A stretch of DNA of 64,000 bases from Flagellimonas profundi (GCF_017313275.1 NZ_JAFLNM010000001.1:496001-560000); one strand, 5' to 3'; positions 1 through 8,112 are shown, counted from the first letter of the stretch. Notes: a model not told the origin generated them from the letters alone. Translations and numbers: made by a program.

Positions 1-41
1 TTTTTAATGAATGACAAACTTGTACCATCAATTTATGACAA

Positions 42-878
42 ATGAAGAATATTCTGGTCCCAACAGATTTTTCCGAAAACTCCATCCGCGCATTAAAGTA
101 TGCCCAAGTACTCTTTAGTGCTATGGAATGTAATTTTTATTTGCTTTATGTTGGTACATTGTTGGACACGAAAAAGGATTCTGAGTCTTTTCAGGAAGTG
201 GAAAATGAATCCAGCGAAAACACCAAGAAAAAACTTAATGATCTGGTCAAAAATAGCCGGAAACACAGTACGGAGGCCAACCACTTTTTCTTTGCTTTGC
301 ACGAGTACGGCTTTTTCATCCCCACTATTAAAAAACATGTAGAGGAGCAAAACATACACCTTATTGTTATGGGCACCAAAGGAGTTTCTGGAATAAAGGA
401 AAAGGTTTTGGGAAGCAACGCAGGGGATGTGATCACCAAAGTACAGTGCAATACCCTTGTTGTTCCCGTTGGTGTGGAACTTTCCAAACCAAAGGAAATA
501 GCATTCCCTACAGATTTTAATATTTTCTATTCCCTTAAAATTTTAAGGCCAATGGAAGAAATGGTGACTTTGGGAAAAGCAAAATTCAGTGTCATGAATG
601 CCTTAAAGGAAGGTGATAGTTTAAACGAAGAACAAGAAAAGAACAAAGAACACTTACTGGATTTCATGCAAGATTCTTTTCAAGGAACATACAGTTTTCA
701 TACAATAACCAATCAAAAAGTAAAGTCGGCCATACAGTGTTTTGTGGAGAGCAGGGACATTGATATGATCGTTATGGTCGCAAAAAACCTGAATTTTATC
801 CAACAAATCCTATTCGACTCCATAGTGGAGCAAATAAGTTTTCATACAAAAATCCCCTTTTACGTAATTCACGAATAA
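42..878 (+). CDS. Universal stress protein, two UspA domains (array member 1)
   Basis: A 278-aa cytoplasmic protein with two tandem UspA folds, the usual double-domain length. The N-terminal domain opens with ILVPTDFSE and carries the nucleotide-binding signature G111-2X-G114-9X-G124-S125 (seen as MGTKG...LGSN). The C-terminal domain begins near residue 146 with a second PTDF motif, but its equivalent glycine loop is replaced by VAKNLN...LFDS, so it probably does not bind ATP. Usp proteins of this class are induced by starvation, hypoxia or redox stress; their exact molecular role is often unknown. It is the first of four consecutive usp genes. The ATG at 42 immediately precedes the conserved beta-1 strand. 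Its promoter would lie mostly upstream of the window. Confidence 0.93.
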   Translation: MKNILVPTDFSENSIRALKYAQVLFSAMECNFYLLYVGTLLDTKKDSESFQEVENESSENTKKKLNDLVKNSRKHSTEANHFFFALHEYGFFIPTIKKHVEEQNIHLIVMGTKGVSGIKEKVLGSNAGDVITKVQCNTLVVPVGVELSKPKEIAFPTDFNIFYSLKILRPMEEMVTLGKAKFSVMNALKEGDSLNEEQEKNKEHLLDFMQDSFQGTYSFHTITNQKVKSAIQCFVESRDIDMIVMVAKNLNFIQQILFDSIVEQISFHTKIPFYVIHE

Positions 879-955
879 GCACCTATTCCCAAACCAACCG
901 ATTCCAATTTTTGTTCCTGCATTAGATTGGTTCCTCTAAACATTTATTTAATATC

Positions 956-998
956 TGATGTAAATCATAGTATAAAACAAGTACTGTGGATAGCTTTG
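956..998 (+). promoter_or_regulatory. FNR-like box plus -7 element upstream of usp2
   Basis: The perfect palindrome TGATGTAAATCA lies at 956-967 and the -7 element TAGCTTTG (a perfect TAnnTTTG) at 991-998. The palindrome centre (961.5) is 29.5 bp before the first T of the -7 element, which places it near -41.5 if transcription starts around 1003. This is class II activator geometry. The predicted start site is downstream of the GTG at 986 and upstream of the ATG at 1028, so it also settles the start codon. Confidence 0.65.
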
Positions 999-1027
999 TT
1001 TATAGTAGGTTTTTAAATAATAGAGCT

Positions 1028-1870
1028 ATGATCAGAGTAGTATTGCCCACCGATTTTTCCGAACAAGCATTTCATGCTATTTCTTATGCAGTGAAGTTAT
1101 TGGAGGATTCTACCTGCATTTTTTACTTGGTACATGCATATACACCAGCTATTTATAGAGTAGATTATGCACTGGGAAGTCCAGGACAATTTGGATTGGC
1201 GGATGATGAGAAATATAGGGCCGAAGAAGCACTGGAAAAAACAAGGAAAAGAATGGAGTCGCTTTTCAATATATCTAAACACACCTATATCACACATGCC
1301 GCTTTTAATTCGTTGGGTGATGAAATTGAGTCCGTTTCGCAAAAGGAAAACATCGACTTTATTGTAATGGGAACACAGGGGGCTACCGGAGCCAAAGAAA
1401 TTCTTTTTGGGTCCAATACGGTTCATGTGATCCAAAAATCCAGTATTCCTGTTCTGGCCGTACCCTATGATTTTGAATACAAGCCACCGAACAACATTTT
1501 ATTCCCTACCGATTATGAAGTGGATTACAATAAAGCCAATCTTGACTTTTTACTCAAGTTTTCCAAGTTATGGCATTCCAAATTACATATCATGCACGTG
1601 ACCACACCTGATGGACTTGATTTGGATCAGGAAAACCACAAAGTTTTTTTGGAGGGCAAAATGTTGGAACAAAACCATAAATTTTACGACCTACCAGATC
1701 AAGAGCTCATAGAAGCCATAAATGAATTTCAAAAGGAAACCCCGGTAGAAATGTTGGCCATGGTTAAAAACAAACATACTTTTTTAGAGCGCCTTTTTGT
1801 GGAACCTACAATCAAAAATATAGGTCTCCATACCAAAGTTCCTTTTTTAGTACTTCCATATCAACAATAA
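1028..1870 (+). CDS. Universal stress protein, two UspA domains (array member 2)
   Basis: About 280 aa from the ATG at 1028, which directly precedes IRVVLPTDFSE. An in-frame GTG at 986 would add 14 residues lacking Usp similarity and would lie upstream of the predicted transcription start. The N-terminal domain has the ATP-binding pattern MGTQGATG...FGSN. The C-terminal half begins with ILFPTDYE but has MVKNKHTF in place of the glycine loop, so it looks degenerate. The next usp begins 9 nt after the stop, so the two are almost certainly co-transcribed. It has its own FNR-like promoter. The function is probably stress signalling or protection; no catalytic activity can be read from the sequence. 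Confidence 0.92.
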   Translation: MIRVVLPTDFSEQAFHAISYAVKLLEDSTCIFYLVHAYTPAIYRVDYALGSPGQFGLADDEKYRAEEALEKTRKRMESLFNISKHTYITHAAFNSLGDEIESVSQKENIDFIVMGTQGATGAKEILFGSNTVHVIQKSSIPVLAVPYDFEYKPPNNILFPTDYEVDYNKANLDFLLKFSKLWHSKLHIMHVTTPDGLDLDQENHKVFLEGKMLEQNHKFYDLPDQELIEAINEFQKETPVEMLAMVKNKHTFLERLFVEPTIKNIGLHTKVPFLVLPYQQ

Positions 1871-1879
1871 GCAAAAGCC

Positions 1880-2695
1880 ATGTCAAAGATTTTAGTGCCC
1901 ACCGATTTTTCAAATAACTCGTACAATGCACTTTACTACGCAGCGAGGTTATTTCAGAACAGGGAATGCATATTTCACCTTGTAAATGTTTGCAGTGGGG
2001 ATAATAGCCCCGATAAACAAAAGGCCAAAATAGAATCGGCCCAAGATTTGGATGCCATGGTGCACAGATTGGTCAGGGATGTTGGAGAAAATACAAAACA
2101 TACCTTTAAAAAAGTTTCTTTATGCTCCGATATGACCGAGGGGGTTGCCCAATATGCCAAAGATCATCATGTGGATTTGACAGTAATTGGTAATAAGGGA
2201 AAAGAAGATATCAAGCACATCCTGTTTGGTAACAACGCCATGCAAATAGTTCGGGAGATCAGTAATTGCCCTGTATTGATCGTACCTTTGGAAATCGACT
2301 TTAAGAAGGTGGACAAAATTGCATTCACCTCCAATTATATAAATCCAATAGCAAAGGAAAATAGTAAAACTTTGCAGTTTTTCTGTGATTTATCCGATAG
2401 TGTAATCGTGCCCATGAGTATTGAGGAAGATAAGGCTGACGCTGCCTCCGAGAAAAACAAAGCGGATTTTCTTAAGGAAATCGGCCAAAAATGCTCCAAA
2501 GAAGTCGAGCTTCCTGTTTTTGATGGTAAAGTAAATACCATTTTGGAATTTGTAGACCTATGGAGTATTGATATGTTGTGCATGGTCTACTATCCGCATC
2601 ACTTTTTCTTGGAGTTTATTGGCAAGGGGATTATAAAGGAGCTCAATACCAAATTGAACGTGCCCTTTTTGATTTTGCCACATAACCCAAGTTGA
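1880..2695 (+). CDS. Universal stress protein, divergent (array member 3)
   Basis: 271 aa, starting with SKILVPTDFSNNSYNAL, the normal Usp beta-1/alpha-1. The first-domain glycine loop is VIGNKGKEDIKHILFGNN: the G-2X-G-9X-G spacing is kept, but the usual Ser/Thr after the last Gly is Asn. The C-terminal domain is shorter and more diverged, with no glycine loop (MVYYPHHFF). This is the most diverged member of the array and may bind nucleotide weakly or not at all. It follows usp2 by 9 nt in the same operon. The last codon overlaps the FNR-like box that serves usp4. Confidence 0.9.
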   Translation: MSKILVPTDFSNNSYNALYYAARLFQNRECIFHLVNVCSGDNSPDKQKAKIESAQDLDAMVHRLVRDVGENTKHTFKKVSLCSDMTEGVAQYAKDHHVDLTVIGNKGKEDIKHILFGNNAMQIVREISNCPVLIVPLEIDFKKVDKIAFTSNYINPIAKENSKTLQFFCDLSDSVIVPMSIEEDKADAASEKNKADFLKEIGQKCSKEVELPVFDGKVNTILEFVDLWSIDMLCMVYYPHHFFLEFIGKGIIKELNTKLNVPFLILPHNPS

Positions 2696-2735
2696 CAAAA
2701 ATCATGGTATATCATTATAAGGAAATGTAACTTTC
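2693..2735 (+). promoter_or_regulatory. FNR-like box plus -7 element upstream of usp4
   Basis: TGACAAAAATCA at 2693-2704 differs in one half-site base from the TGAT-N4-ATCA palindrome and overlaps the stop codon of usp3. The -7-like element TAACTTTC (2728-2735) has one mismatch to TAnnTTTG. The centre-to-T spacing is 29.5 bp, identical to the usp2 promoter. The usp4 start codon is 27 nt beyond the -7 element. Confidence 0.5.
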
Positions 2736-2754
2736 ATCAAAACCAAAAATCATC

Positions 2755-3606
2755 ATGGACAAGAGAGTTTTGTTACCTACGGATTATTCAAAAAATGCAT
2801 TGAATGCCATTCGATATGCATTGGAGCTCTATAAAAACGTACGATGCGATTTTTATATCCTGAATGCTTTTCATGTTTCTGGTTATACTTTGGACAGTAT
2901 GAGGGTGCCCGAAGTAGGTGAACCATATTATGAAGCAGCGAAACAGGAATCGGAGGAAGGAATGGAACGATTGATGCAAATGGTGAAATTACACCCTCAA
3001 AATGATAAGCACGAATTTCATACCATAACAACTTTCAATAGCTTGACAGAAGCTATCAGAAACGTGATCGATAAAAAGGACATCGATATTATTGTAATGG
3101 GCACCAAAGGGATAACGGAGTCCAAAGCTCGCATATTTGGTACCAACACCGTAAATGTGATGGAGCAGATAAAGGAATGTCCAGTGATTGCAGTTCCCAA
3201 TAATTATATGTTCCAGGAACCAAAGGAAATTGTCTTCCCGACAGATTATAGGACACCTTTCAAGAAAAAGGAAATAGGTGACTTGATAGAGATATCCAAA
3301 TTGTTCGATGCAAAAATCAATGTAGTGCATATTGATAAGGATAAAGACGGAAAGCTCAGTAGAAAAGAAAAGATAAATAAGGAACTGCTACAAGAAATTC
3401 TGCAGGGAACGGATTACGAAATGCATTTTTTGCCAGCTGATAAAATTAGTAGTGGAATCAATAAGTTCATTGATGAACACAACTGCGATATGGTAGCTTT
3501 TTTGAACAAGAAACATCTGTTTTTTGGAAGCATACTATCCAACCCGTTGGTAAAAAAAATAGGGTACGATCCACAAGTGCCCATTTTAGAACTGAATGAT
3601 AACTAA
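2755..3606 (+). CDS. Universal stress protein, two UspA domains (array member 4)
   Basis: A 283-aa two-domain Usp that begins KRVLLPTDYSKNALNAI. The first domain has the nucleotide-binding loop MGTKGITE...FGTN; the second begins IVFPTDYR and carries FLNKKHLFFG in place of a glycine loop. It is most similar in layout to array members 1 and 2. It has its own predicted promoter and is followed after 14 nt by the 142-aa gene at 3621, with which it probably forms a two-gene transcript. Family identity is clear; the specific role is not. Confidence 0.92.
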   Translation: MDKRVLLPTDYSKNALNAIRYALELYKNVRCDFYILNAFHVSGYTLDSMRVPEVGEPYYEAAKQESEEGMERLMQMVKLHPQNDKHEFHTITTFNSLTEAIRNVIDKKDIDIIVMGTKGITESKARIFGTNTVNVMEQIKECPVIAVPNNYMFQEPKEIVFPTDYRTPFKKKEIGDLIEISKLFDAKINVVHIDKDKDGKLSRKEKINKELLQEILQGTDYEMHFLPADKISSGINKFIDEHNCDMVAFLNKKHLFFGSILSNPLVKKIGYDPQVPILELNDN

Positions 3607-3620
3607 AAAAAGATGGAACT

Positions 3621-4049
3621 ATGAAGCAAGTAGGAATATGGCTGGATAAACAAGAAGCCAACGGAGTAGTATTGAACAATGGAAAGGAAAGTCTTTTTAA
3701 CATTCCTTCGGAACTCGATTTTTTTAATCCAAAGGGAGGCGCAAGATCAAAAACCAAATGGGGTCCACAAGACGTGGTGCAGGATAGCAAGTATCTCGAA
3801 AGGGAAAAACACCAATTACATAATTATTTTGAAAAGATAGCCGAAAAGATTTCGGATGCAGATCAAATTGCCGTTTTTGGACCCGCCGAAGCCCCTGAAA
3901 AATTTGTGGGCTCACTTAAAGAACGACACCCAGGATTGGCCGCCAAGGTAAAAACAACGGAGACAGTCGATAGTATGTCGGAAAACCAGTTCAAAGCATT
4001 GGTGAAACGATCTTTTGGGATAGATGACCGTTATCCTGAGGCCACCTAA
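3621..4049 (+). CDS. Conserved hypothetical protein, possibly eRF1-domain-2/host-attachment-like fold
   Basis: 142 aa, cytoplasmic, with no signal peptide or membrane segment. It begins MKQVGIWLDKQEANGVVL, an alternating strand with a D-K/R motif followed by a second hydrophobic strand, then a charged helix (residues about 55-75, EREKHQLHNYFEKIAEKI). A strand IAVFGPAEAPEKF follows and then a C-terminal helical region. The pattern of strand, charged linker, helix and FGPxEA-like strand resembles the eRF1 domain-2/host-attachment fold found in small ribosome-associated or stress proteins, but this is an inference from pattern only. It lies 14 nt after usp4 and just before the helical-protein/Hsp20 unit, so a stress role is likely by context. 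Confidence 0.75.
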   Translation: MKQVGIWLDKQEANGVVLNNGKESLFNIPSELDFFNPKGGARSKTKWGPQDVVQDSKYLEREKHQLHNYFEKIAEKISDADQIAVFGPAEAPEKFVGSLKERHPGLAAKVKTTETVDSMSENQFKALVKRSFGIDDRYPEAT

Positions 4050-4065
4050 ATTTAAACCAGTAAAG

Positions 4066-4108
4066 TGATTTAGATCATTTCACAGGAACCGACCAAACCT
4101 TACATTCA
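4066..4108 (+). promoter_or_regulatory. FNR-like box plus weak -7 element upstream of the helical-protein/Hsp20 cluster
   Basis: The perfect palindrome TGATTTAGATCA is at 4066-4077, and TACATTCA (4101-4108) matches TAnnTTTG at all but the last two positions. Spacing from palindrome centre to first T is 29.5 bp, the same as at usp2 and usp4. The first start codon downstream (4137) is 36 nt beyond the T. Confidence 0.55.
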
Positions 4109-4136
4109 TTGGTAATTAAAAAAATGTAATACCATA

Positions 4137-4544
4137 ATGATGGTAAGGGAAAGAAAAATAGAGGTAATGCACGATGAGCTGCAAAACTGGAAATCCTATT
4201 TGCTGTTTATCGAGGATGAAATGGCCTTTATACAGAGGTTGTTGGATTCCTATGTCTTTGAACCGAGTACGCCCAACTTGTTTGAACGGTTGGATACATT
4301 CAAACAACATTTCCATACTTCCCAAAAAAAAAGAAAGTCGCTATCAGAATCCATTAAAAAACATGAGAATGGCCTTGGGGGCATTTTTGAATGTGTGGAG
4401 CGCAAATGCGACGATCAGTATTATGAAAAGCACCAAGAGTTAAAGGATAAAATCGCTGAGTATATAAAAACCTACATCAACCTTAAAAAAGAGGTCTACA
4501 ATTATGCAGGTTCGGTACTCAAAAAAAGGAAGCCATTGTACTGA
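4137..4544 (+). CDS. Small all-helical cytoplasmic protein, paralogue of the protein at 5114
   Basis: 135 aa with no signal or membrane segment, rich in Lys/Glu and predicted almost wholly helical. It shares a dispersed pattern with the 147-aa protein at 5114: an N-terminal NW/KW-S motif, F-x-x-DE-x-x-F, a central KKxxHENxL, then Y-x-x-H-x-x-L, a Y-x-x-x-Y heptad segment, and a basic Lys/Arg tail. I do not recognise a named family. The two copies flank the Hsp20 gene, suggesting partner or scaffold proteins used with the chaperone. ATGs at 4137 and 4140 are equally possible starts; a third Met at residue 11 aligns with the paralogue's start of similarity. Confidence 0.8.
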   Translation: MMVRERKIEVMHDELQNWKSYLLFIEDEMAFIQRLLDSYVFEPSTPNLFERLDTFKQHFHTSQKKRKSLSESIKKHENGLGGIFECVERKCDDQYYEKHQELKDKIAEYIKTYINLKKEVYNYAGSVLKKRKPLY

Positions 4545-4621
4545 CAGGGCTTTGTTTTATTAAGTGAAATGGAGTTCTTGTCGGATTGTCAGATATTCAT
4601 TAATCAGTAAATTATGTAGTT

Positions 4622-5062
4622 ATGTCACTTGTAAAATTAGATGGAAAACGATTTCCATGGAACGAGAGTCTGATTGACTTCTTCAATCGAGACATGTTTA
4701 TTGATGATGATTTTTTCAATTTGGAAAAAACCCATCCATCAATGAATGTCAAAGAGCATAAAGATGATTTTGAAATTGAATTTGCCGCACCTGGATTTGA
4801 AAAAAAAGATTTCGAGATCACTATGAAAGATGATGTATTGGAGGTCTCTGCCCAAAAAAGCAAAGAAGAGACCGAGGAGGATGAAAACTTCACACGAAGG
4901 GAATTCAACTACAATGCATTTACAAGAACCTTGCAATTGCCTACTTCTGTTGATCGATCAAAAGATGTAAAGGCAGTTTACGAAAATGGTATTCTTAAGC
5001 TAAAAGTCCTAAAAATGGAAGAAGCCAAAGAAGACCATAAAAAAGTTATCGAGGTGGTATAA
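4622..5062 (+). CDS. Small heat-shock protein, Hsp20/alpha-crystallin family
   Basis: 146 aa. The short N-terminal arm (residues 1-37) is followed by an alpha-crystallin domain beginning PSMNVKEHKDDFEIEF with the characteristic APGFEKKDFEI strand, then DVLEVSAQ, and the family signature A-x-x-x-N-G-I-L-K-L (seen as AVYENGILKLKV) near residues 121-132. A C-terminal extension ends KKVIEVV, giving the I-x-V motif used for oligomerisation. It is an ATP-independent holdase that binds unfolding proteins in the cytoplasm. It lies between two homologous helical-protein genes and downstream of an FNR-box promoter, so it may respond to oxygen or growth phase as well as heat. No CIRCE element is visible. 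Confidence 0.95.
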   Translation: MSLVKLDGKRFPWNESLIDFFNRDMFIDDDFFNLEKTHPSMNVKEHKDDFEIEFAAPGFEKKDFEITMKDDVLEVSAQKSKEETEEDENFTRREFNYNAFTRTLQLPTSVDRSKDVKAVYENGILKLKVLKMEEAKEDHKKVIEVV

Positions 5063-5071
5063 GTAAAATTT

Positions 5072-5097
5072 GCGGCAGATGAGCATTCGTCTGCCGC
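5072..5097 (+). other. Intercistronic hairpin between hsp20 and the helical-protein gene
   Basis: The arms GCGGCAGATGA and TCGTCTGCCGC pair over 11 bp (one G.U) around a GCAT tetraloop. There is no U-tract on the + side, so it looks less like a terminator than an mRNA-processing or 3'-stability hairpin that could set different levels of Hsp20 and the gene at 5114. Confidence 0.55.
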
Positions 5098-5113
5098 TCA
5101 ATGCAGTACAGCG

Positions 5114-5557
5114 ATGGAAACAAAATCAAGCAAAAGAAAATTTAGGGAGTGGTTCAGTGCTGAAGAGTTGCACGAAGAATCAAAAAAATGGTTCTCGGAA
5201 TTAAAATTTGCAAAAGATGAGCAAAAGTTCCTAAACAATATGGTGAAGGACTATACTTTGGATATTATTGATTCCGACATGTTCAAGACCGTTCAGCCCG
5301 TTGTGGAGTCTTTGAACAGATCTGAGAAGGATTTGGTGGACCTTTTCAAAAAGGTACAGTTGCATGAGAATCAGCTTCAAATTATGGTTGATGAGGTCGA
5401 TCAAGAAAAAATGGAAGCCGCGTATCTGGATACCCATAACGACCTTGCTATGGAGGTACAGGATTACTTTGAAAAATACCGGGACTCCAAAACCAAGATA
5501 TTCGATATCGTGTCCAACGTGATAAAGCGAAAAAAACAGAAGAGATTACTGAACTAA
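5114..5557 (+). CDS. Small all-helical cytoplasmic protein, paralogue of the protein at 4137
   Basis: 147 aa, highly charged and predicted helical throughout, with a basic C-terminus (KRKKQKR). From about residue 20 (HEESKKWFSELKF) it aligns with the protein at 4137 through shared F..DE..F, KK..HENQL, Y...H..L and YF.KY positions, so the two are tandem homologues separated by hsp20. The N-terminal extension of about 15 residues is unique. The ATG at 5114 is the only sensible start, 16 nt after the intercistronic hairpin. The 2-hydroxyacid dehydrogenase begins 21 nt after its stop. The function is unknown. Confidence 0.82.
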   Translation: METKSSKRKFREWFSAEELHEESKKWFSELKFAKDEQKFLNNMVKDYTLDIIDSDMFKTVQPVVESLNRSEKDLVDLFKKVQLHENQLQIMVDEVDQEKMEAAYLDTHNDLAMEVQDYFEKYRDSKTKIFDIVSNVIKRKKQKRLLN

Positions 5558-5578
5558 ATTTATTTAGAAACAAGAAAT

Positions 5579-6586
5579 ATGAAAGTACTGGTGTATAGTG
5601 CCAAGGATTTTGAAATAAAAAACTTGGAAAAATCAAACGGCAACAAACACAAAATAAAATTTGTACCCGACGCCCTCAATTCCACTACGGCAGTGATGGC
5701 TGCCGGGTACGATGCTATTTCCATTTTTTCAAATGATGATGCCAGTTTGGTTGTATTGGAGATTCTGAAGGAGATGGGAGTTAAGTATATTTCCCTTCGT
5801 TCAACGGGTTATAACAATGTAAGTGTAAAATCTGCCAAGCGAATAGGCTTAAAGGTGGCAAACGCTCCTGAATATTCTCCACATGCTATAGCGGAACACG
5901 CTGTTGGGCTTTTGTTGGCCCTTAACCGAAAGCTGATCCTGTCGAATGAACAGGTGCACCGGTATAACTTTTTATTGGATGATTTGATAGGTTTTGACCT
6001 GAATGGAAAGACGGTGGGCATATTTGGTACGGGAAGAATCGGTTCCAATTTGGTACGGATTTTCCATGCCTTTGGATGCAAGGTGGTGGCCACGGATATA
6101 CATCGAAGTCAGTATTTGATCAATCATTATGATGTGGAATATCTTCCTTTGGAGGAACTTTGTAAAAGATCGGATATCATAAGTATCAATACCCCCCTAA
6201 CTTATGAAACCCACCATATTTTTAACGAACCCTTGTTCAAAGCAATGAAGAGCGAGGCCATTTTAATAAATACGGCTAGGGGCGGAATAGTTAAAACCGA
6301 TGATATTATCTTGGCATTAAAACAGGGTGATATTGGCGGATACGTTACCGATGTTTATGAACATGAAAGGGATCTTTTCTTTAAGGACAATAGTAAGAAA
6401 GGAATCCAAGATGAGCAACTACAAGAGTTGATTTCGTTGCCCAATGTTCTCTTAACCCCCCACCAAGCCTTTGCTACCAAAGAAGCCCTTGTAAGAATTG
6501 CGGAAACCACAATTTACAATCTTGATTGTTGGGAAGAAGGGAGAACCTGCAAAAACGAATTGGGCTTTGAAACCATTATGCTATAA
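5579..6586 (+). CDS. D-2-hydroxyacid dehydrogenase, D-lactate dehydrogenase-like
   Basis: 335 aa, close to the typical length for fermentative D-lactate dehydrogenases. It interconverts pyruvate and D-lactate (or a related 2-oxoacid) with NADH in the cytoplasm. The substrate domain includes YISLRSTGYNNV and the HAIAEHAVGLLLALNR stretch. The Rossmann motif is VGIFGTGRIGSNLV, followed by an acidic residue (ATDIH) that favours NAD over NADP. Catalytic Arg lies in INTARGG, Glu in VYEHE and His in LTPHQAF. It is the last gene of the stress block, and its 3' end overlaps the convergent cardiolipin synthase by 6 nt. Its place beside oxygen-type regulatory boxes fits a role in redox balancing. Confidence 0.88.
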   Translation: MKVLVYSAKDFEIKNLEKSNGNKHKIKFVPDALNSTTAVMAAGYDAISIFSNDDASLVVLEILKEMGVKYISLRSTGYNNVSVKSAKRIGLKVANAPEYSPHAIAEHAVGLLLALNRKLILSNEQVHRYNFLLDDLIGFDLNGKTVGIFGTGRIGSNLVRIFHAFGCKVVATDIHRSQYLINHYDVEYLPLEELCKRSDIISINTPLTYETHHIFNEPLFKAMKSEAILINTARGGIVKTDDIILALKQGDIGGYVTDVYEHERDLFFKDNSKKGIQDEQLQELISLPNVLLTPHQAFATKEALVRIAETTIYNLDCWEEGRTCKNELGFETIML

Positions 6587-7987
6587 CAGGGGACTCAATA
6601 GTTTTGCAAAACCTTCTATGAGTTTTTTGCCCCAAGGCCTTTCCTTATATTTTTTATAATCACTGAGGAGTGTGGATTTTTCGCAATCTTTCAGGAAATC
6701 GGTTTTCATGTGTTTGCAAAGGGAAGCATCATAAACAAAAACCTGTGCTTCGTAGTTTTGCTGAAGGCTTCGATTATCCAGGTTTGCTGTGCCTATGCTC
6801 GCAATTTCATCGTCGCAAAGCATTACCTTACTGTGTAAAAATCCTTCCGCGTACAAATAAATTTTGATCCCAGCTTTAAGGTAGGATTCAAAATAGGCCC
6901 TAACACACCAATCCACTAGTTTAATGTCCGTGCTGGAAGACATTAAGATCCTGACATCGACACCACTCAATGCAGCCGTCACTAAAGCCTGTAAAATGGC
7001 ATGGTTGGGAATAATGTAGGGATTGACGATGTAGAGATATTTTTCCGAACTGTTTATAATGGAAAAATAAACCTGTTCCATCACATCAAAATCATCATCT
7101 GGTCCGCTGGGTACTATTTGAAGGGAGGTTCCTTCTTTAAGGGGGCGATACATATGAAATGTGGAAACATCAACTTTTTTGCCACTGGCAAGGTACCAAT
7201 CGGTTACAAAGGTCCTATTTAAAAAGTCTACCGCTTCCCCTTCTATTTTTAAATGGGTATCGTGCCATTTGCCCAAGGCGGGGTCACCTTTAAGATATTT
7301 GTCCGAAATATTGATTCCACCCGTGAACCCGATTTTATTGTCGATTATAATAATTTTTCTATGGTTCCGGTAATTCAGTGCGGAAAGAAACCTCCCAAAT
7401 TTGAAGGGTAAAAACTGGGCGGTTTCCACCCCCATCTTTTTTAGTTTTTTAAGGTATTTTTTACTCAGGGAGTAGCTTCCAATACCATCGTAAAGAAGTC
7501 GAATGGTCACATTTTCCCCTATCTTTCTTTCAAAAACCTCCAATAGTTTATCAGCAAGCAGTCCATCCTCAAAAATGTAGTACTGCAGATGGATATGCTC
7601 TTTGGCCTCTTCTAGTGCCTGAAAGATGCTTTCAAAAGTATTTTTCCCATCTTTTAGCAAATCCAAATCATTATGGCAGGTAATGGGACAATTGGATGTT
7701 TTGTGTATTAAAGATGTTATCCGTTGCTTATTTCCCGAAAGATTTGGATGGCAGGTAGCGTTCTCTGGTTCGATCAAGGAACCAAACTGATTTTTTAAAG
7801 AGAACATTTTACTTTTTCTCCTGTTGCGACCGAATAAAATGTACAACAAAGCACCAGCTACGGGAATGGTGAAAATGGCCAATAACCAAGCCAAGGTCTT
7901 GCTGGGTCTTACCCCATTCAATAGCAAGCTTATTACCATTACAAGGGCAATTATTATGTAAACCGCAATAAGAATGGGAACGAGCAT
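6581..7987 (-). CDS. cls: Cardiolipin synthase (phospholipase D superfamily)
   Basis: 468 aa, a typical bacterial Cls length. Two N-terminal membrane helices (residues about 3-22 and 35-52) are followed by a cytoplasmic-face catalytic region with two HKD motifs: NHRKIIIIDNKIGFTGG and LHSKVMLCDDEIASIGTANLD. It condenses two phosphatidylglycerol molecules (or PG with another lipid head group) to cardiolipin. Both catalytic His/Lys/Asp sets are intact. It is monocistronic with its own likely promoter; its stop overlaps that of the dehydrogenase on the other strand. Confidence 0.95.
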   Translation of the reverse strand: MLVPILIAVYIIIALVMVISLLLNGVRPSKTLAWLLAIFTIPVAGALLYILFGRNRRKSKMFSLKNQFGSLIEPENATCHPNLSGNKQRITSLIHKTSNCPITCHNDLDLLKDGKNTFESIFQALEEAKEHIHLQYYIFEDGLLADKLLEVFERKIGENVTIRLLYDGIGSYSLSKKYLKKLKKMGVETAQFLPFKFGRFLSALNYRNHRKIIIIDNKIGFTGGINISDKYLKGDPALGKWHDTHLKIEGEAVDFLNRTFVTDWYLASGKKVDVSTFHMYRPLKEGTSLQIVPSGPDDDFDVMEQVYFSIINSSEKYLYIVNPYIIPNHAILQALVTAALSGVDVRILMSSSTDIKLVDWCVRAYFESYLKAGIKIYLYAEGFLHSKVMLCDDEIASIGTANLDNRSLQQNYEAQVFVYDASLCKHMKTDFLKDCEKSTLLSDYKKYKERPWGKKLIEGFAKLLSPLL

Positions 7988-8028
7988 CTATTTTTTTGAT
8001 ACTGGGTTAAATTCTAATTACAAGTTAG

Positions 8029-8057
8029 CAAAAGTATTTGGTGGTCGATAGCAAATC
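8029..8057 (-). promoter_or_regulatory. Likely sigma-A promoter of cls
   Basis: On the minus strand TACTTTTG (8036 to 8029) is a perfect TAnnTTTG -7 element, and a TTTGC at about 8055-8051 sits where a -33 TTG is expected. It lies about 42 nt upstream of the cls ATG. No FNR-like box is present at the -41.5 position here. Confidence 0.4.
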
Positions 8058-8075
8058 GAATATTTATCTTACTAA

Positions 8076-8105
8076 ACAAAAAGCCCTTCTTTTTTTAAGA
8101 AGGGC
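8076..8105 (-). terminator. Intrinsic terminator of the CstB-like gene
   Basis: A perfect 9-bp stem (GCCCTTCTT / AAGAAGGGC) with a short T-rich loop lies immediately after the stop at 8113. On the minus strand it is followed by TTTTTGTTT. Confidence 0.8.
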
Positions 8106-8112
8106 CTGTTCT

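Noticed and set aside
986..1027. GTG at 986 as the usp2 start
   Set aside because: It adds 14 residues with no Usp similarity and lies upstream of the predicted transcription start.
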